A stretch of 38,817 nt of DNA from CAZGVV01 sp964529155 (GTDB taxonomy: Bacteria > Pseudomonadota > Alphaproteobacteria > Rickettsiales > SXRF01), in NCBI GenBank assembly GCA_964529155.1, contig CAZGVV010000009.1:1-38817 (forward strand), given 5' to 3'. The translations under genes and the position numbers were made by a program. The notes under the pieces were generated by a model. That model saw only the letters and a program-made list of their open reading frames with translations. It was not told the DNA's origin and did no database searches. Each line of letters opens with the position of its first letter. Position 1 is the first letter of the stretch. Of the stretch, positions 17,914 to 27,266 are shown piece after piece.

Positions 17914-18303
17914 TTACTCTTCCGTATCCGCTACGTCTTCGCCTTCAAACGACAGGCCGGCGTCTTCGGCTTCTTCGTCGCTGGTGGTGATGTGTTTGGC
18001 AGCTTCCTGGAATACCTGTTCCACTTCCATGTGCATTTCGTCTTCTGCCACGGCTTTGGCGTCTGCAATATCAACGGCTTGGCGTTTGCAGAAGGCGTTG
18101 ATGGTGTCTTCGCGTAATTGCTCCAGCGGAATGGTTTCGCCGCCGATTTCGCGCAGGGCAACAACGCCGTCTTTGTCATTATCACGCTCAACGGTGAGCG
18201 GGTTGCCGGATGAGATCTGCTTGGCGCGCTGAGCGGCGACCAGAACCAGGTCAAAACGGTTAGGAATGTTCTCGATGCAATCTTCGACGGTAACGCGGGC
18301 CAT
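17914..18303 (-). CDS. rpoZ: DNA-directed RNA polymerase omega subunit
   Basis: The product is 129 residues. The N-terminal MARVTVEDCIENIPNRFDLVLVAAQRAKQISSG and the following REI/PLEQLRE segment are the conserved omega fold that clamps the beta' subunit. The C-terminus is long and very acidic (EEAEDAGLSFEGEDVADTEE), as in many alphaproteobacterial omegas. It is divergent from lipA with 75 bp between starts and convergent with the diguanylate cyclase gene. Confidence 0.95.
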   Translation of the reverse strand: MARVTVEDCIENIPNRFDLVLVAAQRAKQISSGNPLTVERDNDKDGVVALREIGGETIPLEQLREDTINAFCKRQAVDIADAKAVAEDEMHMEVEQVFQEAAKHITTSDEEAEDAGLSFEGEDVADTEE

Positions 18304-18378
18304 GGAACCTCTTTTGCTTGCGTAAATGGTAAAGAGGTGCTTACATAAAGGAAACCGGGAACCTTTTCAAGCAATTTC

Positions 18379-19293
18379 ATGGCCGATTTACATAATCTAC
18401 GCGAAGACAAGCAAAAACTGCCGAAACCAGAGTGGATACGCGTTAAAGCGCCAGTTTCCACCGAATATCGGGCAACGCGTGATGTGATTCACAAGCTGAA
18501 GCTCAACACCGTGTGTGAGGAAGCGGCATGCCCCAATATTGGTGAGTGTTGGGCCAAGGCGCATGCAACGGTGATGATTATGGGCGATACCTGCACCCGG
18601 GCATGCGCATTTTGTAATGTAAAAACCGGAACCCCGGGCGCTCTTAATCCCCATGAGCCTGAAAATCTGGCCCAAGCTATTGCCGAGTTGAATTTATCGC
18701 ATGTGGTGGTGACTTCAGTTGATAGGGATGATTTGGAGGATGGCGGGGCAGCGCATTTTGCTGAATGTATTACTGCCATGCGTCGGCGTGCACCGAATAC
18801 AACTATTGAGGTGCTTACCCCTGATTTCTTGAGAAAAGAAAAGGGGATAGGCGTTATTGTTAAGGCAAAACCTGATGTGTATAACCACAATATTGAGACG
18901 GTTCCAAGGCTCTATAAAACCATTCGTCCGGGTGCGCGTTATTTCAATTCCCTGCATTTGCTGAAAACCGTAAAAGAGCTGGACCCCACCATGTTTACCA
19001 AATCCGGCATCATGGTCGGCCTTGGCGAGGAAAAAGAAGAAGTCTTGCAGGTGATGGACGATCTGCGCGCCGCAGATGTGGATTTTATGACGATTGGTCA
19101 ATACCTTCAGCCAACGCCGGCCCATGCCCCACTGGCGCGTTACGTCACGCCGGATGAATTTGACTATTATGGCCGCCAAGCCCGCGCTAAGGGCTTTTTA
19201 ATGGTGGCATCCAGTCCGCTGACCCGATCATCGTATCACGCGGGTGAAGATTTTGAGAAGATGCGGGCGGCAAGGCAGGCGCAGCTTTCCTAA
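18379..19293 (+). CDS. lipA: Lipoyl synthase
   Basis: This radical-SAM enzyme of 304 residues inserts two sulfurs into octanoyl-protein. Both iron-sulfur sites are visible: the auxiliary cluster Cys46-x4-Cys51-x5-Cys57 (CEEAACPNIGEC) and the radical-SAM Cys72-x3-Cys76-x2-Cys79 (CTRACAFC). The C-terminal RSSYHAGE provides the conserved Ser ligand region. Length is normal. In Alphaproteobacteria lipA is usually followed directly by the COQ10/START gene; here a membrane-protein gene sits between them. Confidence 0.97.
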   Translation: MADLHNLREDKQKLPKPEWIRVKAPVSTEYRATRDVIHKLKLNTVCEEAACPNIGECWAKAHATVMIMGDTCTRACAFCNVKTGTPGALNPHEPENLAQAIAELNLSHVVVTSVDRDDLEDGGAAHFAECITAMRRRAPNTTIEVLTPDFLRKEKGIGVIVKAKPDVYNHNIETVPRLYKTIRPGARYFNSLHLLKTVKELDPTMFTKSGIMVGLGEEKEEVLQVMDDLRAADVDFMTIGQYLQPTPAHAPLARYVTPDEFDYYGRQARAKGFLMVASSPLTRSSYHAGEDFEKMRAARQAQLS

Positions 19294-19363
19294 GACTCAG
19301 CTGTCACAATAGTTTCATAAAATAACCATTTATCTTTGTGTTGCATGCAGATAGCATGAACAG

Positions 19364-20176
19364 ATGGATACATATGACATCACCCATCGCGTCACGTGGG
19401 CCCGCCGTACCGCCGGTATGTTGGGGGCTGGGACGCTAGGCGCAGTATATGGGGCGGCAGTAGGCGCCGTAGCGGCTTTTTTGCCCGCAATTTTTGGCCA
19501 ATTAGGTGTTGAGGGTGCAAGTGCCGCCACCGGTTTTCCGGCTATATCGGCAATTGCGAGCAGCGCCAGTTTATTTGCCGGCGTGGTGTCGGTGATCGGC
19601 ATGACGCTGGGGGCAGATGTGGGAGCTAATGCGGCATCTGCGTCCACGGCGCTAACGGCGCAAGAAGCACGAAAAACCGGACGCGTGGTTTCTGAGGTGC
19701 AAAAAGATCAGGAAATTTTGGAAGGGAAGAAGCCCCAGCTCTATACGTGGAAAGCTGCAGCTATATTAGTTCCCTTGTTTGCAGCGTTTGGTGCATTAAT
19801 AGCATTAAATCCCGTTACGGCTTCGGCGACGGCGGCACTTGGATTTCAAGGGGCAACGGCGACCGCCGGGGCAAGTCATGCGGCGATTGCGGCGACATCG
19901 GCGGTATTTGGCATGTTTGGCGGTTTTATGGCATTTAGCAACTCCGCTTTCACCAACACGCTCAGCAATTTTTACATGAAGGTTTTTAACGGCACGGCCT
20001 TTGATAAAGCGCCTGAGCAGCCGATGCCGCTTGCAGCAGCAGTTCAGCAGGAAAAAGTAAATGAGGTGCCGGAAGCGCAAATTACAGGGCTGGTGCGAGA
20101 AGAAGCCCCACGTGTTTCGTTTCAGGCGATGCTGGCGGAGCGTGCCGAGCGCGCAGATGTTGCGCAGACGATATGA
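19364..20176 (+). CDS. Hypothetical Ala/Gly-rich membrane protein
   Basis: The product is 270 residues. Four hydrophobic Ala/Gly-rich segments, at about 17-45, 58-90, 130-152 and 165-200, likely cross the membrane or form a hydrophobic core. Two polar stretches stand out: a charged one at about 100-126 (EARKTGRVVSEVQKDQEILEGKK) and the C-terminal tail from about 210. I recognise no family. The stop overlaps the next start by four bases (ATGA), so it is coupled to the COQ10-like gene, with lipA 70 bp upstream. Confidence 0.75.
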   Translation: MDTYDITHRVTWARRTAGMLGAGTLGAVYGAAVGAVAAFLPAIFGQLGVEGASAATGFPAISAIASSASLFAGVVSVIGMTLGADVGANAASASTALTAQEARKTGRVVSEVQKDQEILEGKKPQLYTWKAAAILVPLFAAFGALIALNPVTASATAALGFQGATATAGASHAAIAATSAVFGMFGGFMAFSNSAFTNTLSNFYMKVFNGTAFDKAPEQPMPLAAAVQQEKVNEVPEAQITGLVREEAPRVSFQAMLAERAERADVAQTI

Positions 20177-20640
20177 ATCAGTTAATTCATCAGGCTATGC
20201 CTGCACATTCTGATCGCCAGATTTCGCCATATACACCCGAGCAACTCTATGCATTGGTGGCAGACGTAGAACGTTACCCGGAATTTCTCCCCTGGTGCCG
20301 TGCAGCGCGCATTCTCGAACGCGCGGAGGGTGAATTTCTGGCTGAATTGGCGATTCATTTTAAAGGGCTAACCGAGCGTTATACTTCCCGTGTAGTGCTT
20401 TCGCCGCCATATAAGGTGGAAGCAACATTGGTGCGGGGGCCGTTTTCGCATTTAACGAATCGCTGGCAATTTACTGCCTTGCCGCAAGGGGGCACGGAGA
20501 TTGATTTTTTCCTGGATTTTGCGTTTCGCTCAAAGTTATTGGAAGCAATGCTTGGCGGCATGTTCGCGCGTGCGCAAAGCAAAATGATTGAAGCGTTTCG
20601 CGCCCGGGCCGATGCGCTTTATGCGCGGGAACAGGTCTGA
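20173..20640 (+). CDS. COQ10 / RatA-like START-domain (SRPBCC) protein
   Basis: The product is 155 residues with the SRPBCC lipid-binding fold. Signatures are YTPEQLYALVADVERYPEFLPWCRAARI, the middle IHFKGLTERYTSRV, the LTNRWQF strand and the C-terminal helix MLGGMFARAQSKMIEAFRARADAL. Members bind ubiquinone (COQ10) or are annotated as the ribosome-association toxin RatA. With lipA upstream and ubiD nearby, the respiratory quinone role is more likely, by inference. Its 3' end overlaps the convergent DUF6580 gene by 22 bp. Confidence 0.88.
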   Translation: MNQLIHQAMPAHSDRQISPYTPEQLYALVADVERYPEFLPWCRAARILERAEGEFLAELAIHFKGLTERYTSRVVLSPPYKVEATLVRGPFSHLTNRWQFTALPQGGTEIDFFLDFAFRSKLLEAMLGGMFARAQSKMIEAFRARADALYAREQV

Positions 20641-21149
20641 AGCTGCGGGAAGAGGCGCTGTAAGAGCCAATATCCACCGAAAAGCAATGCACTGTAGCCC
20701 ACGTCACCCAATAAGGAATTGCGGAAAAAGGGCAATGCGGCGGTGTAGCATTCCATCATGCCGTTCCAGTTTTGCGCATAAAGCCCATGGCCGCCATGCA
20801 ACCATACGGAATTGGTAAGCAGGAAAAAGAGGATAGAGCTAATCAGGGTGGTGGAAGCAATGGTTACACTGTTCGGATTGCGGCGAATGCAGGTGCCAAG
20901 CAAGACAGTAAATAAAAATGCCCCGTACACTACGCCCATGCCAGCATAAAAGCCGATCATAACATCGCTTAGCACCAGTGCCGCTAGTGGAATAATAAAT
21001 GCCAGTGCGCGGTTACCTAAATACACCCCACCCAATAATGCCATTGCAGCAAGGGGTGTGGCGTTTGGCACATGAGGAAGTAAGCGAGATAACGCAGCGG
21101 CTATGATGATAGCGCTGATAGAATAGATTTGAATTTTTTTTATATTCAT
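20619..21149 (-). CDS. DUF6580 family putative membrane transport protein
   Basis: The product is 176 residues from the ATG of MNIKKIQIYSISAIIIAA, with about five membrane helices. Recognisable stretches are LPHVPNATPLAAMALLGGVYL, LVLSDVMIGFY, SILFFLLTNSVWLHGG and FFRNSLLGDVGYSALLFGGYWLL, which match DUF6580 proteins as I recall them. They resemble ECF transporter S components, but the substrate is unknown. A longer frame upstream to 21269 is AT-rich and adds nothing family-like, so the internal ATG is chosen. Confidence 0.8.
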   Translation of the reverse strand: MNIKKIQIYSISAIIIAAALSRLLPHVPNATPLAAMALLGGVYLGNRALAFIIPLAALVLSDVMIGFYAGMGVVYGAFLFTVLLGTCIRRNPNSVTIASTTLISSILFFLLTNSVWLHGGHGLYAQNWNGMMECYTAALPFFRNSLLGDVGYSALLFGGYWLLQRLFPQLQTCSRA

Positions 21150-21326
21150 AAAGATGATGTATTGCTTGTTGGAAAGATAAAGGAATTCATAATAATTTAA
21201 TCTACATATAAGAAAAGCCACTAATATGATATGATAATCTAAAATTATGTCAAACTCCCGGCTAACCACTGTTGTTTCTTGATATTTTTGTGCGTTTTTA
21301 AATCTGATGCTTCGATGTTCGCTCTT

Positions 21327-22327
21327 TTAGAGAGAAAATACTGATGTAACAGGAGTGGTGCCGTTGATGCCTAATACTTTTAGGTTTTTCCCACCAGCAC
21401 TTGCTATTAGCGCTAGACGTGTAGTGCTATTAGCTATGGGGGGTGTGAACCAGGAAAAGTCTTGGATGCAATGAAAGTTCTGAGCACATTGCATGCGCAT
21501 ATGGCTATCACGTGAACGCGGCATCCACCCGTATCCCATGCCATTGAGCGAGGATTCAAAGTGATTGGTTGCACTAATACATTGCGCATTGCCAAGGTCA
21601 CGAATAGCTACCTGATCCTCTAATCGTTCGATAATGCATCCCTCATTCGGCTTTATGCCACTCAGAACATAAATGCATGGTAGTGCAATGGGCGTATGAC
21701 AAAGGAGCTGTTTAGCATGTGAATAGTCGAGCGCGGTTTCGAATACCTGCCGTAATAAATGAGTAGGGGGAAGCGCGTGCTGTCGGGATAGAAATGCGCG
21801 ATTACGGGCCCAGTCCAACAGGATGCCCGTTTTGTGACGGCGCATAGGAGCCTGATTAATCGCGGCAGCAAATCTGCCGGGTGCCATGCCGTTTACCATG
21901 CCGCTGACTGCAGGCCAGGTGATATTGTAAAATTCACCTGCGGGACCGTTTTGATGCGCGATGACTGTATTTTCGCCCAGGCGTGGCAATCCCCAATCCA
22001 ATGCCCGTAAAAGTGTTGGCCCGTTTTCGCTAGTATAAACGCTACTGGTGCAAGCCCATTCGTAGCATAAATTTAGTGCGTAAACGCCAGGTGTGCGAAG
22101 TAGCTTTGCATAAGCCGCAATTTCATTATGGTAGGGATTGTTATTTTTTTTAGCCAATATTTTGCAGCGATATCCCCTATTGGGTATGCGATGGGGCAAC
22201 TTAACCGCGACATCCAGCCTAACATGGAATGGCTAGCATGCAAGATATCATAAGCTTTGTCGGTGTAAGTACGCAATACCTCCAATAGGCTGCTGGTGCG
22301 AATGTCAATTAGTGGGATGGAGTCCAA
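21327..22327 (-). pseudogene. Ntn-hydrolase (acid ceramidase/NAAA/C45-like), frameshifted at an A8 run
   Basis: Translation begins at a TTG (22327) with GAGGA seven bases upstream, three bases after the purA stop: MDSIPLIDIRTSSLLEVLRT to AAKYWLKK. The frame then breaks at eight As (22151-22144, minus strand) and resumes one frame over as NNNPYHNEIAAYAKLL. With nine As it reads WLKKNNNPYHNE without a break, giving about 333 residues. The probable nucleophile Cys is in LCYEWACTSSVYT, followed by LLRALDWG, the pattern of acid ceramidase, NAAA and C45 amidohydrolases. The gene may be truly broken, a base may be missing, or slippage may rescue it. Substrate unknown. Confidence 0.75.
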
Positions 22328-22330
22328 GGA

Positions 22331-23623
22331 CTAATCCTCAAATGGATCACGCATGAGAATTGTATCTTCCCGCTCGGGGCTGGTGGAGAGCAGAGCAACC
22401 TGGCATTCGATTAATTCTTCAATGCGGCGAATGTATTTAATGGCTGCGGCAGGAAGGTTCGCCCAACTCCGCGCGCCGCGGGTGCTTTGTGCCCAGCCTT
22501 CGATGGTTTCATATACCGGCTCAATTTCCGCCTGAATTTTTGAAGAAGCGGGGAGGTAGTCGTAATGCGTGCCTTTGTGGGTGTAGCCGACGCATATTTT
22601 TAGTTCTTCAAATCCGTCCAGCACATCAAGCTTGGTGAGCGCAATGCCGGTAATGCCGCAAATTTTTACGGTCTGGCGAACCAGTACTGCGTCAAACCAG
22701 CCACAGCGCCGGGCGCGGCCGGTAACGGTGCCCACTTCGCGGCCAATTTCGCCGATTTTGCGACCGATGTCATCATGGAGTTCGGTGGGGAATGGCCCGG
22801 CACCCACGCGGGTGGTATAGGCTTTGGTGATGCCAAGCACGTAGCCGATGCCGGACATGCCCATGCCTGAGCCAACGCTGGCCGTGCCCGTGGCGGTATT
22901 GGATGAGGTGACGAATGGGTAGGTGCCGTGGTCTACATCCAGCAGTGCCCCTTGCGCGCCTTCAAATAATATGCGTGTGCCGCGTTTGCGTTCTGCGTCC
23001 AACAAGCGCCAGACGGGAGATGCAAACGGTAGTATGCGTGGAGCGATTTCGAGCAAAGGAATGAGGATTTCATCCGTTGTCATCAATTCAACGCCAGCCG
23101 CAGCAAAAAGGGCGTTGTGGTAAACGAGCATATTGTCGATTTTCTCGCGCAAGGATTCCGGGTCTGCCAGGTCACACACGCGCACGGCGCGGCGGGCGAC
23201 TTTGTCCTCATAAGCTGGGCCGATGCCACGGCCTGTGGTGCCGATTTTGCCTTTGCCGCGTAAGGATTCTGCGGCTTGGTCTACCCGGCGATGAACAGAT
23301 AAAATAAGCGGTGCGTTTTCCGCAATGCGTAAGGATTCCGGCGTTACGCGCACACCTTGTTTGCTCACGGATTCAATTTCTGCAAGCAACGCCCACGGGT
23401 CGATGACAACACCATTTCCGATGACAGAGAGTTTGTTTGGGCGCACCACGCCGGATGGCAGAAGTGAAAGTTTATGGACCACACCGTCAATGACCAGCGT
23501 ATGGCCTGCATTGTGCCCACCTTGAAAGCGCACGACAACACCGGCGCGTTCACTGAGCCAGTCAACGACCTTTCCTTTACCCTCATCTCCCCATTGGGAG
23601 CCAATTACTGCGACGTTTGTCAT
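22331..23623 (-). CDS. purA: Adenylosuccinate synthetase
   Basis: The product is 430 residues and catalyses the GTP-dependent condensation of IMP with aspartate in AMP synthesis. The N-terminal VIGSQWGDEGKGKVVDWL holds the P-loop and catalytic Asp. Also visible are GGHNAGHTLV, GTTGRGIGPAYEDK, FEGAQGALLDVDHGTYPFVTSS and GRARRCGWFDAV. Length is normal. The next gene downstream starts three bases after its stop, so both are one transcript. Upstream, a hairpin at 23679-23718 separates it from glnA. Confidence 0.97.
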   Translation of the reverse strand: MTNVAVIGSQWGDEGKGKVVDWLSERAGVVVRFQGGHNAGHTLVIDGVVHKLSLLPSGVVRPNKLSVIGNGVVIDPWALLAEIESVSKQGVRVTPESLRIAENAPLILSVHRRVDQAAESLRGKGKIGTTGRGIGPAYEDKVARRAVRVCDLADPESLREKIDNMLVYHNALFAAAGVELMTTDEILIPLLEIAPRILPFASPVWRLLDAERKRGTRILFEGAQGALLDVDHGTYPFVTSSNTATGTASVGSGMGMSGIGYVLGITKAYTTRVGAGPFPTELHDDIGRKIGEIGREVGTVTGRARRCGWFDAVLVRQTVKICGITGIALTKLDVLDGFEELKICVGYTHKGTHYDYLPASSKIQAEIEPVYETIEGWAQSTRGARSWANLPAAAIKYIRRIEELIECQVALLSTSPEREDTILMRDPFED

Positions 23624-23678
23624 GGAATGTTTATAGCGGTTTTTTTCTGTAGAGGTAGAAATTTATGCAAGCGCAGCA

Positions 23679-23718
23679 AAAGCAATCCAGTATACTCAGT
23701 GAGATACTGGATTGCTTT
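23679..23718 (-). terminator. Hairpin terminator between glnA and purA
   Basis: AAAGCAATCCAGTAT (23679-23693) and ATACTGGATTGCTTT (23704-23718) form a perfect 15-bp stem around a 10-nt loop. It lies 20 bp past the glnA stop and 56 bp before the purA start. On the minus strand the stem ends in four Ts (GCTTTTGC), a weak T tract, so the hairpin can end glnA transcription. A role as an mRNA-stabilising stem is also possible. Confidence 0.7.
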
Positions 23719-23738
23719 ATATTATAGTGACTTACCAA

Positions 23739-25104
23739 CTAAACGCTGTAATACAGCTCAAACTCGCCCGGTGTTGGGGTGTGTTCCCATTTATAGATGT
23801 CTTGCATCTTCAGCTCAATGTAGCTGTCGATCAGGTCATCGGTGAACACATCGCCTTTTTTCAGGAAGTCGCGGTTTGCGTCCAGCGCGGCCAGGGCTTC
23901 GCGCAAGCTACCGCAGACGGTGGGCACTTCTTTAAGTTCTTCCGGTGGGAGGTCATAAAGATTTTTATCCATCGCGTCGCCAGGATGAATTTTTTTCTCA
24001 ATACCGTCCAGGCCCGCCATTAACATAGCGGAGAACGCCAAATAGGGGTTGGCGGTCGGGTCTGGGAAGCGAACTTCAATGCGCTTGCCTTTGGGCGACA
24101 CCACATACGGGATGCGGATGGACGCCGAGCGGTTACGCGCGGAGTACGCCAGCAATACCGGCGCTTCAAAGCCGGGAATCAGCCGTTTATAGCTGTTCGT
24201 GGATGGGTTGGTGAAAGCATTGAGTGTTTTTGCATGTTTGATGATGCCGCCGATGTAATATAAGCACATTTCCGACAAATCAGCATAACCATTGCCAGCA
24301 AACAGCGGTTTGCCTGCTTTCCAGATCGACTGGTGGCAATGCATGCCGGAGCCATTGTCACCTGCAATAGGCTTTGGCATGAAAGTGGCAGATTTGCCGT
24401 AAGAATGGGCTACGTTGTGCACCACGTATTTATATTTCTGAACAATGTCAGCGGTGGCGGTGAGGGTAGAGAATTCCACGCCAAGCTCGCATTGCGCTGG
24501 GGCTACTTCGTGATGGTGCAGCACAGGAACAACGCCTACGGTTTTCAGCACGGAGAGCATTTCAGCGCGCAGATCAGCCAGGGAATCAATCGGGGCGACC
24601 GGGAAATAACCGCCTTTGGTCGGTGGGCGGTGGCCCATGTTCGCTTTGCAGTTCGTGGAAGCTGCTGTTGCCTGAGGTTTTGAAGCGCACATCATCAAAC
24701 ACGAAAAATTCAAGTTCCGGGCCGAAATAGGCGGTGTCACCAAGGCCGCTATACTGCAAATATGCCTCGGCGCGTTTGGCGACGGAACGGGGATCGCGGC
24801 CATACGGCTGGCCAGTGGCGGGCTCGATCACATCGCAGAAAATGACCAATGTAGGTTGTGCGGCGAAAGGATCCAGAAATGCGCTTTTAGCGTCTGGCAT
24901 CAAAATCATGTCAGATTCGTTGATGCTTTTCCAACCGGCGATGGAAGAACCGTCAAACATGATGCCGTCTTCAAAGCTGGCTTCATCTACCTTGTCAGCG
25001 ATGTAGCAGGTGTGCTGCCATTTACCTTTTGGGTCAGTGAAACGAAAATCCACGAACTGCACGTCGTGTTCTTTGATCATTTTGAAAACTTCATTAGAAG
25101 ACAT
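23739..25104 (-). pseudogene. glnA: Glutamine synthetase type I, frame broken by a short deletion
   Basis: Codons 1-157 from the ATG at 25104 read a normal GlnA N-terminus (FRFTDPKGKWQHT, MFDGSSI, YFGPELEFFVFDD). The frame then shifts at about 24633-24643. From NMGHRPPTKGGYFPV onward a second frame gives a normal catalytic core (GDNGSGMHCHQS, NPSTNSYKRLIPGFEAP, NRSASIRIP) and the adenylylation site NLYDLPPEE. Together about 457 residues are present against about 469 in the family, so about 12 residues plus the frame are missing. The junction GAACATGGGCC fits both flanking motifs, so a deletion or assembly collapse at a short repeat is likely. A second glnA copy would be needed if the break is real. 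Confidence 0.88.
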
Positions 25105-25360
25105 AATGTTAGCTCCATCCCGGGGTTATTGTGGCTTTATTAGCGCCGGGATAGCGGATTTACCGGGTGAATGCCAGCGGTTTTTTAGGTGTTTTTTATA
25201 GAGGTTAAACTGAGCTTTTTTTCACGCCATACGATTATACTATTCTGGGTTGAATTTTGCTGGATAGCACAACTAAAAATAGCAAAAATTGCCCATGATC
25301 ACCAGAAATTAGATCTAAAAACACCTCCTGCTATGGCGGATGCGGTGAAATAGGTATGAA

Positions 25361-25798
25361 TTAGGAAGCCGTAGCAGCAAGTGGCAGAAAATTAAAGTGT
25401 ATTAGCTGATCCACCAATTCCTCATAACCTTTCAGGCTTTGCGGTTTGGAAAGGAATGCATCTGCCCCAAGCGTGGTGCATTGTTTACGGTCTAATGGAT
25501 TGCGAGACGTAGTAAGCACAATAGTTGGGATACTCGAATATTGTGCATTTTCTTTGAGCTGTTTTAGGACTTCATAGCCGCTGATGCGCGGCATGCCGAG
25601 GTCCAGAATAATCATATCCGGCCGTTTTGCTTGTTTGTAGGCATCACGTTGATAGACGTAATCCAGGGCTTCGTACCCGTCGGTCACCCATTGAATAGAC
25701 GCATCACTGCCTTTTTCTATAAAAAATTCAGTCAGCAAATGCGCATCGGCGCGATTGTCCTCAACGAGTAAAATATCCAATGTTGCGTCCTTTGTCAT
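25361..25798 (-). CDS. Response regulator, single receiver domain (Rcp1-like)
   Basis: The product is 145 residues, a stand-alone CheY-type receiver. Acidic pocket residues are in ILLVEDNRADAH (about 9-20). The phospho-acceptor is Asp66 in DMIILDLGMPRISGYEVL, the switch Thr is in IVLTTSRN, and the conserved Lys is at about 118 in FLSKP. It has no output domain. The overall pattern resembles Rcp1-type regulators paired with phytochrome-like kinases. Its ATG lies one base after the stop of the kinase gene, so the two form a coupled pair. Confidence 0.9.
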   Translation of the reverse strand: MTKDATLDILLVEDNRADAHLLTEFFIEKGSDASIQWVTDGYEALDYVYQRDAYKQAKRPDMIILDLGMPRISGYEVLKQLKENAQYSSIPTIVLTTSRNPLDRKQCTTLGADAFLSKPQSLKGYEELVDQLIHFNFLPLAATAS

Positions 25799-25799
25799 A

Positions 25800-27053
25800 T
25801 TATTCTTCCATGGGCACGATGGGTAAGGTGAAGTAGAATATACTGCCGCCGCCATGGGCTGCTTCAGTCCATATGCGGCCATGGTGAAGGTCAATCACTT
25901 TTTTGCACGTTGCAAGACCTATGCCAGATCCAGCGTAGCGTTCCTGGCCTTGTAAGCGCTGAAAAAAGCCAAAAACAGACTGCCGATATTCAGGTAAAAT
26001 TCCTATACCATTGTCCTCAACTGAAAAGACCCATTCATTCGATCCCTGATGTGCAGAAATACGAATTTTCGGTGTAATACCTTCGCGGCGGAATTTAATG
26101 GCGTTTGTTAACAGGTTTTGAAATACCAAAGAAAGTAATGGCTCTTCACTGGTTACGGTGGGGAGTTTATCATATGTTATTACTGCGTTGGTTTCGTGAA
26201 TGGTTTGAGCCAGGCTAATAAGCACATGCCGTACTGTTTCATTGACGTCCACATCTGTAAATTGTGCGGCTTTCTCTACGCGCGCATGTACGAGCAAGGC
26301 CTGAATTAAATTTTGTAAACGGCGCGCGCCTTCTGAGGCCATGCGTAAATTATTGCGTGTGGATTCATTTAGCATTGGATCCAGGCGGCGTTCCAGCATT
26401 TCTATTTGCAGGGCAATGGTGCGGAGTGGTTCTTGCAAATCATGCGATGCAACCCAGGCAAAGCGGCCCAACTCATAATTTGAGCTTTCCAACGCCAGTA
26501 ATTTTTCTTCCAGTTGAGTATAAAGCTGCGCGTTTTCGATGGCCAGTGAAGTGCTATCAGCTAATGCTTGTAAGATGGCGATTTCTTCTGGGCTGGTTTT
26601 ATGGTGCGTAGCCCAGTAATTGCCAATGGCGCCAATCGGGGCGCTTTGACGAATAGGCACCATCGCCATGCTTTTTACAAAGGTAGGGCGATACGCTTCA
26701 GTGGGCACCCGGGGATCAGCATAGATGTCATCAATCGTTACTGACTGCGCATTGAGCATGACCCAGCCACTTACACACATGTGTAAAGGAAAGCGTTTAC
26801 CTTTCCACAAAGGCGCGATGGCATCTTCGTCAGCGTAATAACATTGCTCCCCATCGCGAAGCACAAAGCTTGCGCCGTCTGCTCCTGTCAGGCTACGGGC
26901 GGCTTTTCGGACAATAGCAGTGATGGAGTCAATGTCACGAACATGGGATAATTCCTGAATTACGCCCACTAAACGCTCCATCGCCCCGATATACCAGTCC
27001 GAGCTACCGTGCCGGATAGTAAGTATATTGCGTTCAATAAGATTGAGTGGCAT
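25800..27053 (-). CDS. GAF-domain sensor histidine kinase
   Basis: The product is 417 residues and soluble. A GAF domain covers about 25-180 and is followed by a short coiled coil. The dimerisation domain has phospho-acceptor His204 in FAWVASHDLQEPLRTIA. The ATPase domain carries the N box (LLTNAIKFRREG), G1 (VEDNGIGI), F box (FGFFQRL) and G2 (GSGIGLATCK). It lacks membrane segments, so it senses a cytoplasmic signal. The GAF sequence shows no bilin-binding signature I would trust. The start at MPLNLIERN is chosen over one six codons upstream. It is coupled to the receiver gene. Confidence 0.92.
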   Translation of the reverse strand: MPLNLIERNILTIRHGSSDWYIGAMERLVGVIQELSHVRDIDSITAIVRKAARSLTGADGASFVLRDGEQCYYADEDAIAPLWKGKRFPLHMCVSGWVMLNAQSVTIDDIYADPRVPTEAYRPTFVKSMAMVPIRQSAPIGAIGNYWATHHKTSPEEIAILQALADSTSLAIENAQLYTQLEEKLLALESSNYELGRFAWVASHDLQEPLRTIALQIEMLERRLDPMLNESTRNNLRMASEGARRLQNLIQALLVHARVEKAAQFTDVDVNETVRHVLISLAQTIHETNAVITYDKLPTVTSEEPLLSLVFQNLLTNAIKFRREGITPKIRISAHQGSNEWVFSVEDNGIGILPEYRQSVFGFFQRLQGQERYAGSGIGLATCKKVIDLHHGRIWTEAAHGGGSIFYFTLPIVPMEE

Positions 27054-27266
27054 AAGCGGACCCCGCGACAAGGGTTATTTTATATAATTATACAACCCAC
27101 ACTATTAATTGCCATCACTTTTTTCGCGCAATCTATCATTCGCAAGTTAAGGAATAAAGGCTGTCAGGAAGTAAATGGCATTATTTTTTTGACGGTGAGC
27201 GAAGGTTTGAAGAGTTTGGGGCGTATAATATATGAGGGATGAATCACTAACATGACCGAGGATGCT

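Noticed and set aside
25105..25360. Upstream region of glnA searched for a sigma-54 or NtrC-type control site
   Set aside because: I could not find a GG-N10-GC sigma-54 core with good flanks on the minus strand, nor a convincing NtrC palindrome.
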